Shown one piece after another: positions 32,564 through 40,398 of a stretch of 64,000 bases of DNA; positions within the stretch are counted from its first letter, which is position 1, and each line of letters begins with the position of its first letter. Under the pieces are notes generated by a model. That model had not been told where the DNA came from and made no database searches. It saw only the letters and a list, made by a program, of their open reading frames with translations. Origin of the DNA: Blautia wexlerae (GTDB lineage Bacteria > Bacillota > Clostridia > Lachnospirales > Lachnospiraceae); contig NZ_JAAIMY010000014.1 in NCBI RefSeq assembly GCF_013300825.1, forward strand, positions 1 to 64,000. Direction: 5' to 3'. A program made the translations under genes and the position numbers.

Positions 32564-33553
32564 ATGAAACACTTACCTAAAAGTACACCTACGGAAATAT
32601 TGAATGACCCATACGGATTTACTTACAAAGAAATGTCGGAAGTAATTGGAGAGGATAAAGCAAGAGCCTTATATACGGAATTGTATAAACAGCCATTTCA
32701 CAAAGAAAATCTATCAATATCAACAAAAAAAGTCTATAAAAGTAGCGATACTGAAAAGTATGTTTATGAATTGAAAGATAACAGGTATATTGAAACGGTT
32801 TTTATTAAACGGCGAGATGGTGGGACTGTTTGCGTAAGTACGCAAGTTGGTTGTTCTGTTGGCTGTATTTTTTGTGAGTCCGGACGCAATGGTTTTGTTC
32901 GTAATCTAACACCGTCTGAAATTGTGCAGCAGGTTGTATTGATACGTCAAAAAGTAAATCGTATCGTTTTTATGGGAATGGGAGAACCTTTATTCAATTA
33001 CGACAACTTGATTGCAGCAATCCATATTCTTCGAGATAGAAATGGACTTAACTTTCCAACCGACGGCATTACCGTATCAACAGTTGGTCCAGTTAATCAA
33101 TTAAAAAAATTGCGCGAAGAACATCTAAAAATTCAGTTGACAATATCTTTACATGCAGCAACACAGGCTGCGAGAAACTGTATCATTCCTCATATGCACA
33201 TGTACGCTATTGAAGATGTTGTTAAGCAAGCATTGTCCTATTCTCAAAGGCATAATCGAAAAGTGGTATTTGCGTATTTGCTTTTACCAGGTATAAATGA
33301 CCGTTCCTCAGATATAAGGCAACTTGCAAAATGGTTTAAGGGCAAAAATGTTATGATTAACGTGCTGCAATACAACCCGACGAGTAATTCAAAAATTAGA
33401 GCACCACAAAAACAAGAAATGGTTGCGTTCAAACATCAATTAGAGCAAACAGGACTTGAAGTTACCATGAGAGTTTCTCATGGTAGAGAGATTAAAGCAG
33501 CTTGTGGACAGTTAGCTAATACATATAATAAAGCCAAAAAACAACAGAAATAA
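32564..33553 (+). CDS. RlmN/Cfr-family radical SAM 23S rRNA A2503 methyltransferase
   Basis: The 329-residue protein has the radical SAM cluster motif C-SVG-C-IF-C (Cys97, 101, 104), the methyl-carrier pair Cys90 (TVCVSTQVGC) and Cys314 (IKAACGQL), FMGMGEPL, and SLHA ... LLPGIND. All catalytic residues of the A2503 C2 (RlmN) and C8 (Cfr) methylases are kept. It is not the housekeeping location: it sits in a transposon-derived segment behind a macrolide-type leader peptide. That context points to a ribosome-targeting antibiotic resistance role. Sequence by eye is divergent from both Cfr and chromosomal RlmN, so C2 or C8 specificity is open. Start 32564 follows AAGGAAGG. Confidence 0.85.
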   Translation: MKHLPKSTPTEILNDPYGFTYKEMSEVIGEDKARALYTELYKQPFHKENLSISTKKVYKSSDTEKYVYELKDNRYIETVFIKRRDGGTVCVSTQVGCSVGCIFCESGRNGFVRNLTPSEIVQQVVLIRQKVNRIVFMGMGEPLFNYDNLIAAIHILRDRNGLNFPTDGITVSTVGPVNQLKKLREEHLKIQLTISLHAATQAARNCIIPHMHMYAIEDVVKQALSYSQRHNRKVVFAYLLLPGINDRSSDIRQLAKWFKGKNVMINVLQYNPTSNSKIRAPQKQEMVAFKHQLEQTGLEVTMRVSHGREIKAACGQLANTYNKAKKQQK

Positions 33554-33583
33554 TTTAATTAAAAGAGCCAGACGCACAGACGC

Positions 33584-33632
33584 AGAGCCGATAATATGCA
33601 GTTTGAAATACTGCTGTTATCGGCTCTTTTTT
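33584..33632 (+). terminator. Terminator after the methyltransferase gene
   Basis: AGAGCCGATAA (33584-33594) pairs with TTATCGGCTCT (33617-33627), followed by six T. It closes the leader-KTR-methyltransferase unit. Bases 33633-33803 hold further small inverted repeats (GCCGCC/GGCGGC) but no gene. Confidence 0.85.
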
Positions 33633-33803
33633 GATTTTAATTTGTGCCCCTAATAACCATATTGGAGCAAAATCAGAACTGTTGCTTGTCGTTCTTTGAT
33701 TTCCGCAGCAGCTTTGAAAAATCAAAGCCGCCGTTTCTTTTTATCTTCTAATGAAATGACGCGGTATCACTGTTAAAAGCGGCGGCTAAAGGAGGTAGCC
33801 GCC

Positions 33804-33914
33804 ATGAAGCACATACCCTATCGACAAAATCCGACGGTCATTGACATATCAAAAAAAGCCCGACCACCGCCGGGAACCTCTCTACCCTTGACTATGAACT
33901 GTCTAATCATCTAA
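33804..33914 (+). CDS. Short conserved conjugative-transposon ORF
   Basis: The 36-residue product (MKHIPYRQNPTVIDISKKAR then PPPGTSLPLT) has a strong ribosome site (AAAGGAGG 7-14 bases upstream). The same kind of short Pro-rich ORF is familiar from Tn916/Tn1549-type elements upstream of their sigma-factor gene. A terminator (33933-33970) follows. It is probably truncated or a small regulatory peptide; function unknown. Confidence 0.45.
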   Translation: MKHIPYRQNPTVIDISKKARPPPGTSLPLTMNCLII

Positions 33915-33932
33915 ATACTGCTTACAATACCT

Positions 33933-33970
33933 ATACGCCTGTCCGGGCTTTTCGGACAGGCGTATTTTGC
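33933..33970 (+). terminator. Terminator inside the transposon-derived segment
   Basis: ATACGCCTGTCCG (33933-33945) and CGGACAGGCGTAT (33953-33965) form a perfect 13-base stem with a 7-base loop, followed by TTTTG. Confidence 0.8.
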
Positions 33971-34017
33971 TGCTCAAAAAATTTTTTGAAAAAATTTCAA
34001 AAAATCTTCGGCGTTTT

Positions 34018-34494
34018 TCAAAAACGCCGTATTGCCCCGCGAAAAGGGGGAAGCACCACCAACTTTCCAACGAGAAAGGAGGTGAGAATGTGGAACCTAA
34101 TAGCAGGGAGTTTTACAAACAATGTGCTTTTCAGAAGTTTCAACACCATTTCTTCTGCACTAGCTTTTATATTATTCATCAGTCTAACCCACTTCGTCCG
34201 ATTCTGTACCTTTAATTCTTCAGTTACGCCCTGTTTTTCTGCCATCTGTTCCATAAGCATTTCCACCTGCTCTCTGCTCTCCTGATCAATTTGATTCAGG
34301 TGTTCCGTCAGCTTTCCAGTCAACAACAAATATTGATATTTTGCTAATCTGTGTTCCTTCAGAAACTGTTTCCTCAGCATTCCATATTTCCCATATATCG
34401 GTTCTTCTTCATTCAATACCAAATCCGGCAAATAATAATCTCCATGCAAAGTATAGCTTAATCCGTTCTTTTCATCATAAATGTGTGTTTCCAT
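34018..34494 (-). pseudogene. TnpV-like protein with foreign C-terminal tail
   Basis: Residues 1-118 (METHIYDEKNGLSYTLHGDYYLPDLVLNEEEP ... KASAEEMV) are a full TnpV. At about 34140 the frame runs into the antisense of the sigma-factor stub and adds about 40 unrelated residues (KLLKSTLFVKLPAIRFHILTSF ...). It begins 5 bases after the relaxase stop and is probably co-transcribed with it. It may still work if the tail is tolerated. It is the most complete of the three tnpV copies here. Confidence 0.7.
34090..34140 (+). pseudogene. 5' stub of the conjugative-transposon sigma factor
   Basis: GTG at 34090, preceded by AAGGAGGTGAGAAT, opens VEPNSREFYKQCAFQKF, the invariant start of the small sigma-70-like factor of Tn916/Tn1549-type elements. 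After about 17 codons the sequence switches to the end of a tnpV gene in the opposite direction (junction near 34140). This marks the right boundary of the imported segment. Confidence 0.65.
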
Positions 34495-34498
34495 AATC

Positions 34499-35920
34499 TT
34501 ATCTCTCCATTTCTCTGTTTTTTGATTTAGTTTTCTTACGCTGCTGATTCTCCATCTCGCTTTTTTTCATTCCCCATGCCAATCTTTCATGAATATTTCC
34601 CTTCGGCATTTGTTCCATCCGTCGCTTTTCTTCCAGGACTTTCTCGTTTTGAATATCCTGCTGTACTGCTGTATCTACAGTTTCTATTCCAAGAACACGC
34701 ACAACACGATCATACCTATCAGAAACACCTTGTAATATATCTTTTTCTTCTGACAATTTCTGATTATCTTTACGTATATCATCCAGTTCTCTCTGAATAG
34801 CATTATATTTTTGTTTCACCTTTTGATATTTTCTCTTCCAACCTTCCACCTCTTTCGTAAGTTCTTTAACCTGAGCCGCCATTACAGCAACCTTATTCTT
34901 TATTTGAAGAAACAGTGGTTTAATTTTTTTATCTCGATAGGTTACTGCCCGTTCTAGCGTGCCCGCCTCCGGCAGTAACATTTTAACCGTTCCATATTCT
35001 TTGATTTCTTTGCTCACACTATCCATAATCGGTTGTAGCTGTTCTCTGCGATCTTCCAGGCTTTTTAGTTCTTTTTCTGCGCTCCCTGCCTTTTGTTCTG
35101 CTTCTTGCTTCGCCTTGATTGCCTGTTCCTTATCGTCTTTTAAATTCTGGATATCTGCTCTGGATTCTGCAATTTGTGCTGTTAATTCTTCTTTTTCAGC
35201 AGTTAGATGCTCTTTCTCCTGCTCCAATTCCTGTACTTCCTTTTTCCGTTCTTTTTTCTTGAAGTTATAGACATCCAGATGTTCCTCATGAGTACCTTTC
35301 TGTTCCCATTCAATTCCATACTGCTTTGCAGTCTCTGCCAGAACTTCTTTTTCATGATTTATCCACTGATTCAGTTCCGTATCATGCTTATTTCCACCTT
35401 GAAATCCAAGACTTTTTAATGCCTGTTTCAGTGAAACTCTGGTATCCATTCCTTTTCCTTTCCAGTCCGTCACATAAGGAATAAAATCAATATGGAGATG
35501 TGGAGTAGCCTCATCCTGATGCAGATAGCAACTAAATACCCGAAGTGTCGGATTCCGTTTCTGGAAATCTTTTACATACTCATCCAGTACGTTTACAGCC
35601 AGATCTCCTGCTTCTGTTCCAACAGCCATATCTTCTCGGTTTCCAATCTGGAAAATCACTTCATGGAACAACTTTTCCTGTTTTCCTTGGCGAATCTTTT
35701 CATAATAATTTGTAATCTGCCGATCTTTTCTTTTCCCGACATTATACCGTTCTACAGCTTCATCAAACAGCTCTTTATAGACTTCTTTCAGATTCTCATT
35801 CCGGTAACAAATATTTAATTGCACTCTGTCTGGATCAACATTTTCTGCTATAAAATCTCGTCTGTTATGAGCCAGAGACCCTGTCCCGATCATACCACTG
35901 ATTGTTCGTTTCATCGTCAT
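34499..35920 (-). CDS. MobV-family (Pre/Mob) relaxase
   Basis: The 473-residue protein nicks plasmid-type transfer origins and guides the strand into a recipient. It has HNRRDFIAENVDPDR near the N-terminus, the relaxase metal motif VFSCYLHQDEATPHLHIDFIPY (H-x-DE-x-x-PH-x-H), then a long coiled coil from about residue 235 to 440 and a basic tail. This matches Pre/Mob (MobV) relaxases, with the extended coiled-coil typical of Clostridial mobilizable elements. The start at 35920 follows GGGGTGAGG; an ATG six bases later is also possible. No type IV secretion genes are present, so it needs a helper. Confidence 0.9.
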   Translation of the reverse strand: MTMKRTISGMIGTGSLAHNRRDFIAENVDPDRVQLNICYRNENLKEVYKELFDEAVERYNVGKRKDRQITNYYEKIRQGKQEKLFHEVIFQIGNREDMAVGTEAGDLAVNVLDEYVKDFQKRNPTLRVFSCYLHQDEATPHLHIDFIPYVTDWKGKGMDTRVSLKQALKSLGFQGGNKHDTELNQWINHEKEVLAETAKQYGIEWEQKGTHEEHLDVYNFKKKERKKEVQELEQEKEHLTAEKEELTAQIAESRADIQNLKDDKEQAIKAKQEAEQKAGSAEKELKSLEDRREQLQPIMDSVSKEIKEYGTVKMLLPEAGTLERAVTYRDKKIKPLFLQIKNKVAVMAAQVKELTKEVEGWKRKYQKVKQKYNAIQRELDDIRKDNQKLSEEKDILQGVSDRYDRVVRVLGIETVDTAVQQDIQNEKVLEEKRRMEQMPKGNIHERLAWGMKKSEMENQQRKKTKSKNREMER

Positions 35921-35946
35921 ATTCCTCACCCCGCTTTCTAAAACCA

Positions 35947-36045
35947 GTGCCAGACATGGCACATAAATTTGTATCTTTGCCAGCTATAGTATAAAAAGAA
36001 ATATTCGCCGGATACGGCGGTTTTGTTACTTTTGTCAAAAGTAAC
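35947..36045. other. Candidate transfer origin upstream of the relaxase gene
   Basis: Two perfect palindromes lie just before the relaxase start: GTGCCA-GACA-TGGCAC (35947-35962) and GTTACTTTTG-T-CAAAAGTAAC (36025-36045), with a third GCCG/CGGC stem between. MobV origins are usually directly upstream of mob and contain inverted repeats before the nick. No nick consensus is recognised, so this is positional inference. Confidence 0.35.
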
Positions 36046-36115
36046 GCAAAAGCACTTTCGACAGCCGTACCGTCCATCAAAAGTACCCTTGCGCCCTCCG
36101 GGGGTACAGAGACCT

Positions 36116-36343
36116 TTACTCCGGTATCCTTGCCCGAATATATTCCAAATCACCACAATACGGTGTCCCTACAAGATACCATTCTCTTGCAGGATTCATT
36201 TCCATTCTGGTCTGAACCCATTCATCATCAAGCAACACTTCCAGGCATTCTCCACAGTGAAATCCTGTATCAATCCATAGATCTGATGATAATAATCCAT
36301 ATCTTTTGTTATAACTGTTATATCCTAATCTTCCTTCTCTCAT
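36116..36343 (-). CDS. DUF5348 domain protein
   Basis: The 75-residue protein (MREGRLGYNSYNKRYGLLSSDLWIDTGFHCGECLEVLLDDEWVQTRMEMN ... EWYLVGTPYCGDLEYIRARI) matches the small beta-rich DUF5348 family that accompanies Clostridial mobilizable elements. It has the paired Cys in FHCGECLEV and PYCG. GGAGATTGGCACA precedes the ATG. It lies upstream of the relaxase on the same strand. Function is unknown. Confidence 0.78.
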   Translation of the reverse strand: MREGRLGYNSYNKRYGLLSSDLWIDTGFHCGECLEVLLDDEWVQTRMEMNPAREWYLVGTPYCGDLEYIRARIPE

Positions 36344-36517
36344 TGTGCCAATCTCCTTTCATCTACCGTTTCCGCAGGGGCGCCCTGAATCAGGGCTCCC
36401 TTTTGAAAATTCTCTTCTACGCCAGTCAACTCCCGACTACACCTTACCAACATTCTCCTTGTCTGCTATCTACAGGTGCGTGACACGCTCCTGTAATAAA
36501 GTGTTCAGAAAGAACCT

Positions 36518-36757
36518 TTACCATCGAAAGTTCTCCGGTATTCCCCGTCTGTCCAGATATTCCTTCCGGAACTTTTCTCTTTCTTCTTCCGTTGGTGCTG
36601 TTTTGGATTTGCTGTATACTTCACGATTCACCATTGCATCCAGTTTTTTCTCCAATCCCAACCGTATTATTTCTTCACCATCGTAGTTATCCATCAAAAA
36701 ATATTGCAAGAGCTGAAAGAATAACTCGTATGGAATCTGTACACTTTTATTTTGCAT
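36518..36757 (-). CDS. Conserved small protein of mobilizable elements
   Basis: The 79-residue protein starts MQNKSVQIPYELFFQLLQYFLMDNYDGEEIIRLGLEKKLDAM and ends with a charged helix. The N-terminal KSVQIPYELF..L..YFL is shared by a common small protein of Firmicute integrative elements, sometimes mislabelled complexin-2. AAAGGAG precedes the start. It is in the same transcription unit as the ATPase and DUF5348 genes. Function is unknown. Confidence 0.7.
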   Translation of the reverse strand: MQNKSVQIPYELFFQLLQYFLMDNYDGEEIIRLGLEKKLDAMVNREVYSKSKTAPTEEEREKFRKEYLDRRGIPENFRW

Positions 36758-36824
36758 CTATTCTCCTTTCAAGGTAGCAAGATCCCCTCTTCTTAAGAAA
36801 TGGTAATCTTGCCATCTTCCATTT

Positions 36825-37907
36825 TTATTCTGGCAACATCCAATACCATTGCTTTCCACGTTTTACGGAATCAATTTCAAGTTCCCGTTTGGCGTTCCAT
36901 AGCGTTTTACTTTTGATTCCTCTGGCTTCTGCTTCTTCTGCAATTTTCTTCTGAGTCATTCCTCCATTTGCCAGTATCTCAAGGAGAAATTCTTTTGCTT
37001 TCCGACTTTTCTGTCCTCTTCCGTCTCCATTAAGAAGTTCATCGGCACTGATATCATATTCTCCAATCCATTCAAACCCATTATTCTTATCCAGTCTGAA
37101 TGCAATGGACGTTCCTTCCGGTGCAAGAGAACTCTTCGTATGACATACCACTCTTACTTCCGGTTCATCTTTCACTCGCCCGACAATCAGAACACTTCTT
37201 GCAGCAGCCTGAAAATCAATGGAGCCAAGTCCTCGATAAGAAGATTTGCCGTTGCTGTTTTTGTTCATATGACCGATTAAAATAACTGCACAGTGATATT
37301 TTTCTGACAGCACTGCGATACGCTTCATCAGTGGTCTGATCTCATTTGCCCTGTGCATATCTACGTCCGCTCCCAGAAAGCCCTGTATCGGATCAAGAAC
37401 AACCATTTTTGCTTTTGTCTGCACGATTGCTTCTTCCAATCTGACATCTGCCATTGTCAGTGGCTGGTCACTGTCATCAATCACCAGCACCTTTGAACAA
37501 TCTGCACCTGCAGCAAGTAATCTGGGTTTGATAGTATCTCCAAGTCCATCTTCTGCTGTCTGATAGATTACATTTACAGGTGACACAGAAGACTGTTCCT
37601 GCATATTATCTTCAGCATCTAAATCTTCATTCTCACTATCGACTTCATCACTTCGTTTTTCTTTTGTTTTCGTTTTATCAGTAACAGGAAGAATCGGCTC
37701 TCCTCTGGTCAGTTTTGCAATAATCTGAAGTACCATCGTTGTCTTGCCTTCTCCTGGATCTCCCTGTATAATGGTCACTTTTCCATAAGGAATAAACGGA
37801 TAAAGCAGCCATTCTACCTGTTCCACCTCTACTGAATCCATATTGATCAGTTTCAGTTTTGGTTCTATTCTACAATTCTCAATTTTATTTTTTTCATTCA
37901 TATTCAT
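36825..37907 (-). CDS. RepA-like AAA ATPase of the mobilizable element
   Basis: The 360-residue protein has a RecA-fold with Walker A GDPGEGKTT, Walker B MVVLDPIQGF, ILIGHMNKNSNGKSSYRGLGSIDFQAAARSVLIVG, and a C-terminal winged-helix region (KIAEEAEARGIKSKTLWNAKRELEI ... WYWMLPE). An acidic insert of about 45 residues sits after Walker A. This is the RepA/AAA_25 type used for helicase loading or replication in mobilizable elements and phage. I start at 37907 because AGGAGGAG lies 8 bases upstream. A C-terminal fragment of a paralogue is at 25685. Confidence 0.85.
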   Translation of the reverse strand: MNMNEKNKIENCRIEPKLKLINMDSVEVEQVEWLLYPFIPYGKVTIIQGDPGEGKTTMVLQIIAKLTRGEPILPVTDKTKTKEKRSDEVDSENEDLDAEDNMQEQSSVSPVNVIYQTAEDGLGDTIKPRLLAAGADCSKVLVIDDSDQPLTMADVRLEEAIVQTKAKMVVLDPIQGFLGADVDMHRANEIRPLMKRIAVLSEKYHCAVILIGHMNKNSNGKSSYRGLGSIDFQAAARSVLIVGRVKDEPEVRVVCHTKSSLAPEGTSIAFRLDKNNGFEWIGEYDISADELLNGDGRGQKSRKAKEFLLEILANGGMTQKKIAEEAEARGIKSKTLWNAKRELEIDSVKRGKQWYWMLPE

Positions 37908-38076
37908 TCCATCATCTCCTCCTGCCCTTCCGGGCAAGTCTCTGATGAACAGATATTCGGGAATTGTCGTATTTCCCGATTCGTGATATACTGAATCTGC
38001 CAAGATGGTATATCAGTGAATCTGATTATCAGAGAACTTGCTCAGATTATTTATCTGGGCTTTTTCTTTTGCCTTT

Positions 38077-39168
38077 TCAACATTCATCTCTTTCTTCTCC
38101 CAATCCGGTAACAGCATTTCCATTTTCATTATCCAGAAGATTTGCAATCTTTCTCTGCTGATTTGGATAAAGATGTCCATAAGTGTTCAATGTGATACGA
38201 ATATCTTTATGACCTAATCTGTCCCGAATCAATAACGGTTCCACACCTTTCTCAATAAGATAAGCCACATGGCTGTGCCTGATATCATGCACTCGAATTT
38301 TCTTCACTCCTGCCAGCTCAATCTGCCGTTTCATCTTATGCTGTACCGCTTCCTGAACAACCGGAAATAATCTTTCTGTATCCGGCATTCCGTAATGACC
38401 ATCTACAAATTCCTTAATTTCCTCTTTCAGAAATTCCGGAATTTCGATTGTCCGAAAGGACTGTTTTGTTTTCGGTTCTGTGATAATATCCTGCATTCCT
38501 GTCCGGTAATAAGTCTTATTGATACTAAGCTGATTCTTTTCAAAATTGATATCAGCTTTTGTAATCGCAAGCAGCTCCCCGATCCTGCATCCAGTCCAGA
38601 ACAGCATCTCAAACATAAGATAATATCTTGTTCCCGGCTCCATTGTCTGTATAAACTGTTTGTACTCGTCCAGTGTCCAGAAGTTCAAACTTCTTGAATC
38701 TGAATTTCCCATTCGTTTCACTTTCTTGCATGGATTAACCGGCAAGTCATAGATTTTAGCTGCATGTGTAAACAGACTGGTCAACTGATTCTGAATCATT
38801 CTCAGATAAGAATCTGAATAGCCTTTTTTCTGAATTTCATTCTGCCACTGAATAATCTGTGAAGCCTTGATTTCACTCATCATCTGATTTCCGAAGTATG
38901 GAACGATATGCTGTTGCATCATATATCTTTTATTTTTGATTGTTCGATCTTTCAGATCATTTTGTTTGTCTGAAAAATAAATCTCAATAAAATCGCTCAG
39001 CTTCATATCCATACTTCGCTCATTGCTCAACTTTTTGCTTCGTTCAAACTCCAATGCTTCTCGCTTTGTTTCAAATCCACGCTTTCTGCGTTTTTTCTTC
39101 TCACCCATGACATTTGTCTCAAACCACTGGGCTGTCCATTTTTTTGTGTCTTTTTCTCTGTAAGCCAT
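38077..39168 (-). CDS. int: Tyrosine-recombinase integrase
   Basis: The 363-residue integrase has an AP2-like N-terminal arm-binding domain (YREKDTKKWTAQWFETNVMG), a core-binding SAM-like domain, and a catalytic domain with Arg in WTGCRIGELLAI, HDIRHSH (H-x-x-R), LGHKDI and the nucleophile Tyr in TLNTYGHLYP. It should carry out insertion into and excision from the tuf 3' end. The xis-like gene lies 11 bases upstream. It starts at MAYREKDTKK at 39168 with AGGGAGG nearby. Confidence 0.93.
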   Translation of the reverse strand: MAYREKDTKKWTAQWFETNVMGEKKKRRKRGFETKREALEFERSKKLSNERSMDMKLSDFIEIYFSDKQNDLKDRTIKNKRYMMQQHIVPYFGNQMMSEIKASQIIQWQNEIQKKGYSDSYLRMIQNQLTSLFTHAAKIYDLPVNPCKKVKRMGNSDSRSLNFWTLDEYKQFIQTMEPGTRYYLMFEMLFWTGCRIGELLAITKADINFEKNQLSINKTYYRTGMQDIITEPKTKQSFRTIEIPEFLKEEIKEFVDGHYGMPDTERLFPVVQEAVQHKMKRQIELAGVKKIRVHDIRHSHVAYLIEKGVEPLLIRDRLGHKDIRITLNTYGHLYPNQQRKIANLLDNENGNAVTGLGEERDEC

Positions 39169-39179
39169 ATTGATCCTCC

Positions 39180-39374
39180 CTAATTTTCTGCTATTTCATA
39201 GCCATACATCTTTTTTGCCCAAAACGCCTTTGGTATTCTTCCAGCCATCGTAATATATCCCTGTGCAGATAATTCTTTATTCATAGCTTTCACCAGTTTA
39301 TAGGCATGAGATTTTGAGCAGTTTAATTCCTGTGCCACTTCATCAGCACTCATCATATAATTGTAACTTGCCAT
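39180..39374 (-). CDS. xis: Excisionase-type helix-turn-helix protein
   Basis: The 64-residue protein (SADEVAQELNCSKSHAYKLVKAMNKELSAQGYITMAGRIPKAFWAKKMYG) has a MerR-like winged HTH, as in excisionases of Tn916-type and IME integrases. It precedes int by 11 bases on the same strand. AAGGAGGAGG lies upstream of the ATG. It likely helps direct excision. Confidence 0.8.
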   Translation of the reverse strand: MASYNYMMSADEVAQELNCSKSHAYKLVKAMNKELSAQGYITMAGRIPKAFWAKKMYGYEIAEN

Positions 39375-39438
39375 ATTGCCTCCTCCTTTCCTCTCCAGAT
39401 ATAGAATACGTTTACTGTATTTCTATATCTGTACGATT

Positions 39439-39578
39439 TTCGTAAATTGATAATATCATGTATTTCTATCGTTGTCAATATTTCGTAAACACATTTTTAC
39501 GAACTTCGTACACTATTTTTTCTTTATTTTATTCCACGTCTGTGTTATGATATTTTATAGATTTATGTTTTTCGTAAT
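39439..39578. promoter_or_regulatory. Divergent control region with TTCGTAAA operators
   Basis: Between xis and the divergent repressor, TTCGTAAA or its complement recurs at 39439-39446, 39482-39489, 39496-39503 (as TTTACGAA) and 39571-39578 (TTCGTAAT). The middle two form a palindrome with a 6-base gap. These are good candidate binding sites for the XRE repressor at 39607, letting it control both int/xis and itself. Confidence 0.55.
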
Positions 39579-39606
39579 TTTCTAATATATGAAAAAGGAG
39601 GATTCT

Positions 39607-40089
39607 ATGGGTGACGGTAAAAATTTAAAGAAATATCTTGATGAAAAAGGCACAAATGTCCGCAAAATTGCAAAGGCAACCGGAATCAGTGCTACAACCT
39701 TATATTCAATTATTCAAAAAGATTCCAATATTCGATTTGATTTTGCATTAAGACTTGCGAATGAATTGCAAATTGATGTGAATGAGATATGTTCTGCCAG
39801 TCCATTTTCTGGCACAATTAAGGAAGAAGAGATTTATCCTACACTTCCAGACGGTTTGAACGGAGCATTAGACGCAAGTCGTGTAAAGACTTACTTAAAA
39901 AATTCTATGTATCCGCTGATGTACCTTTTCGGTAAGAACAGTATGCCTGATGTAGATAATCTGCTTACATCGTTCTATCAGCTTGATGATGAATCCAGAC
40001 AGGAAGTTGTGGAAACTATCCGTCTGAAATTACAATATCATCGTGATCCAGAACGTGCTGAACAAATCAAACAGATCAAAGGCTGGTAA
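39607..40089 (+). CDS. XRE-family repressor of the tuf element
   Basis: The 160-residue protein has an N-terminal Cro/C1 HTH (NLKKYLDEKGTNVRKIAKATGISATTLYSIIQKDSNIRFDFALRLANELQI) and a C-terminal helical region (PDVDNLLTSFYQLDDESRQEVVETIRLKL) probably for dimerising. It is divergent from xis-int and shares the operator region between them. GGAGG lies 7 bases before the ATG at 39607. It is the likely switch between dormancy and excision. Confidence 0.82.
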   Translation: MGDGKNLKKYLDEKGTNVRKIAKATGISATTLYSIIQKDSNIRFDFALRLANELQIDVNEICSASPFSGTIKEEEIYPTLPDGLNGALDASRVKTYLKNSMYPLMYLFGKNSMPDVDNLLTSFYQLDDESRQEVVETIRLKLQYHRDPERAEQIKQIKGW

Positions 40090-40095
40090 AAAAAT

Positions 40096-40131
40096 ACTCC
40101 TGTGAATAGCAAACATTCGCAGGAGTTTCTT
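40096..40131 (+). terminator. Terminator after the repressor
   Basis: ACTCCTG (40096-40102) pairs with CAGGAGT (40120-40126) with extra pairing GAAT/ATTC inside, followed by TTTCTTTTT. Confidence 0.75.
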
Positions 40132-40132
40132 T

Positions 40133-40152
40133 TTGGCACCGTTTTGGCACCG
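40133..40152. repeat. 20-base repeat near the right end of the tuf element
   Basis: It is identical to 30357-30376 and lies directly after the repressor terminator, about 195 bases from the tuf stop codon. Confidence 0.45.
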
Positions 40153-40257
40153 CTGGTCTTATTTTTTAATTATAAATTTATCTGTATTTCATCTTGCTGA
40201 TAAATGTTTCACTATTACTAACCTGATAAATTTACGAATAATTCTTTTCTTAGAGTA

Positions 40258-40398
40258 CAGAAAAACCCCGGAAACCTTACGGTTCCGGGGTATCTTACGT
40301 TTGGACACAATGTACCTTGCGGTACTCAATATATATTAGTCAGTGATTACTCGATGATTGTAGCAACACGTCCTGATCCTACAGTACGTCCACCTTCA
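40258..40398. repeat. Right attachment-site region: tuf terminator and tuf 3' end
   Basis: Bases 40258-40336 are identical to 30101-30179. Bases 40347-40398, the last codons of tuf, match 30202-30253 with two differences. The tuf terminator CCCCGGAAACC/GGTTCCGGGG with T-run on the minus strand (40261-40290) lies inside the repeat. Together with the left copy this brackets the mobilizable element. Confidence 0.8.

Noticed and set aside
32564-33553. Housekeeping rlmN gene
   Set aside because: Location in transposon-derived DNA, a leader-peptide attenuator and shorter, divergent sequence argue against the core copy, although enzyme specificity stays open.
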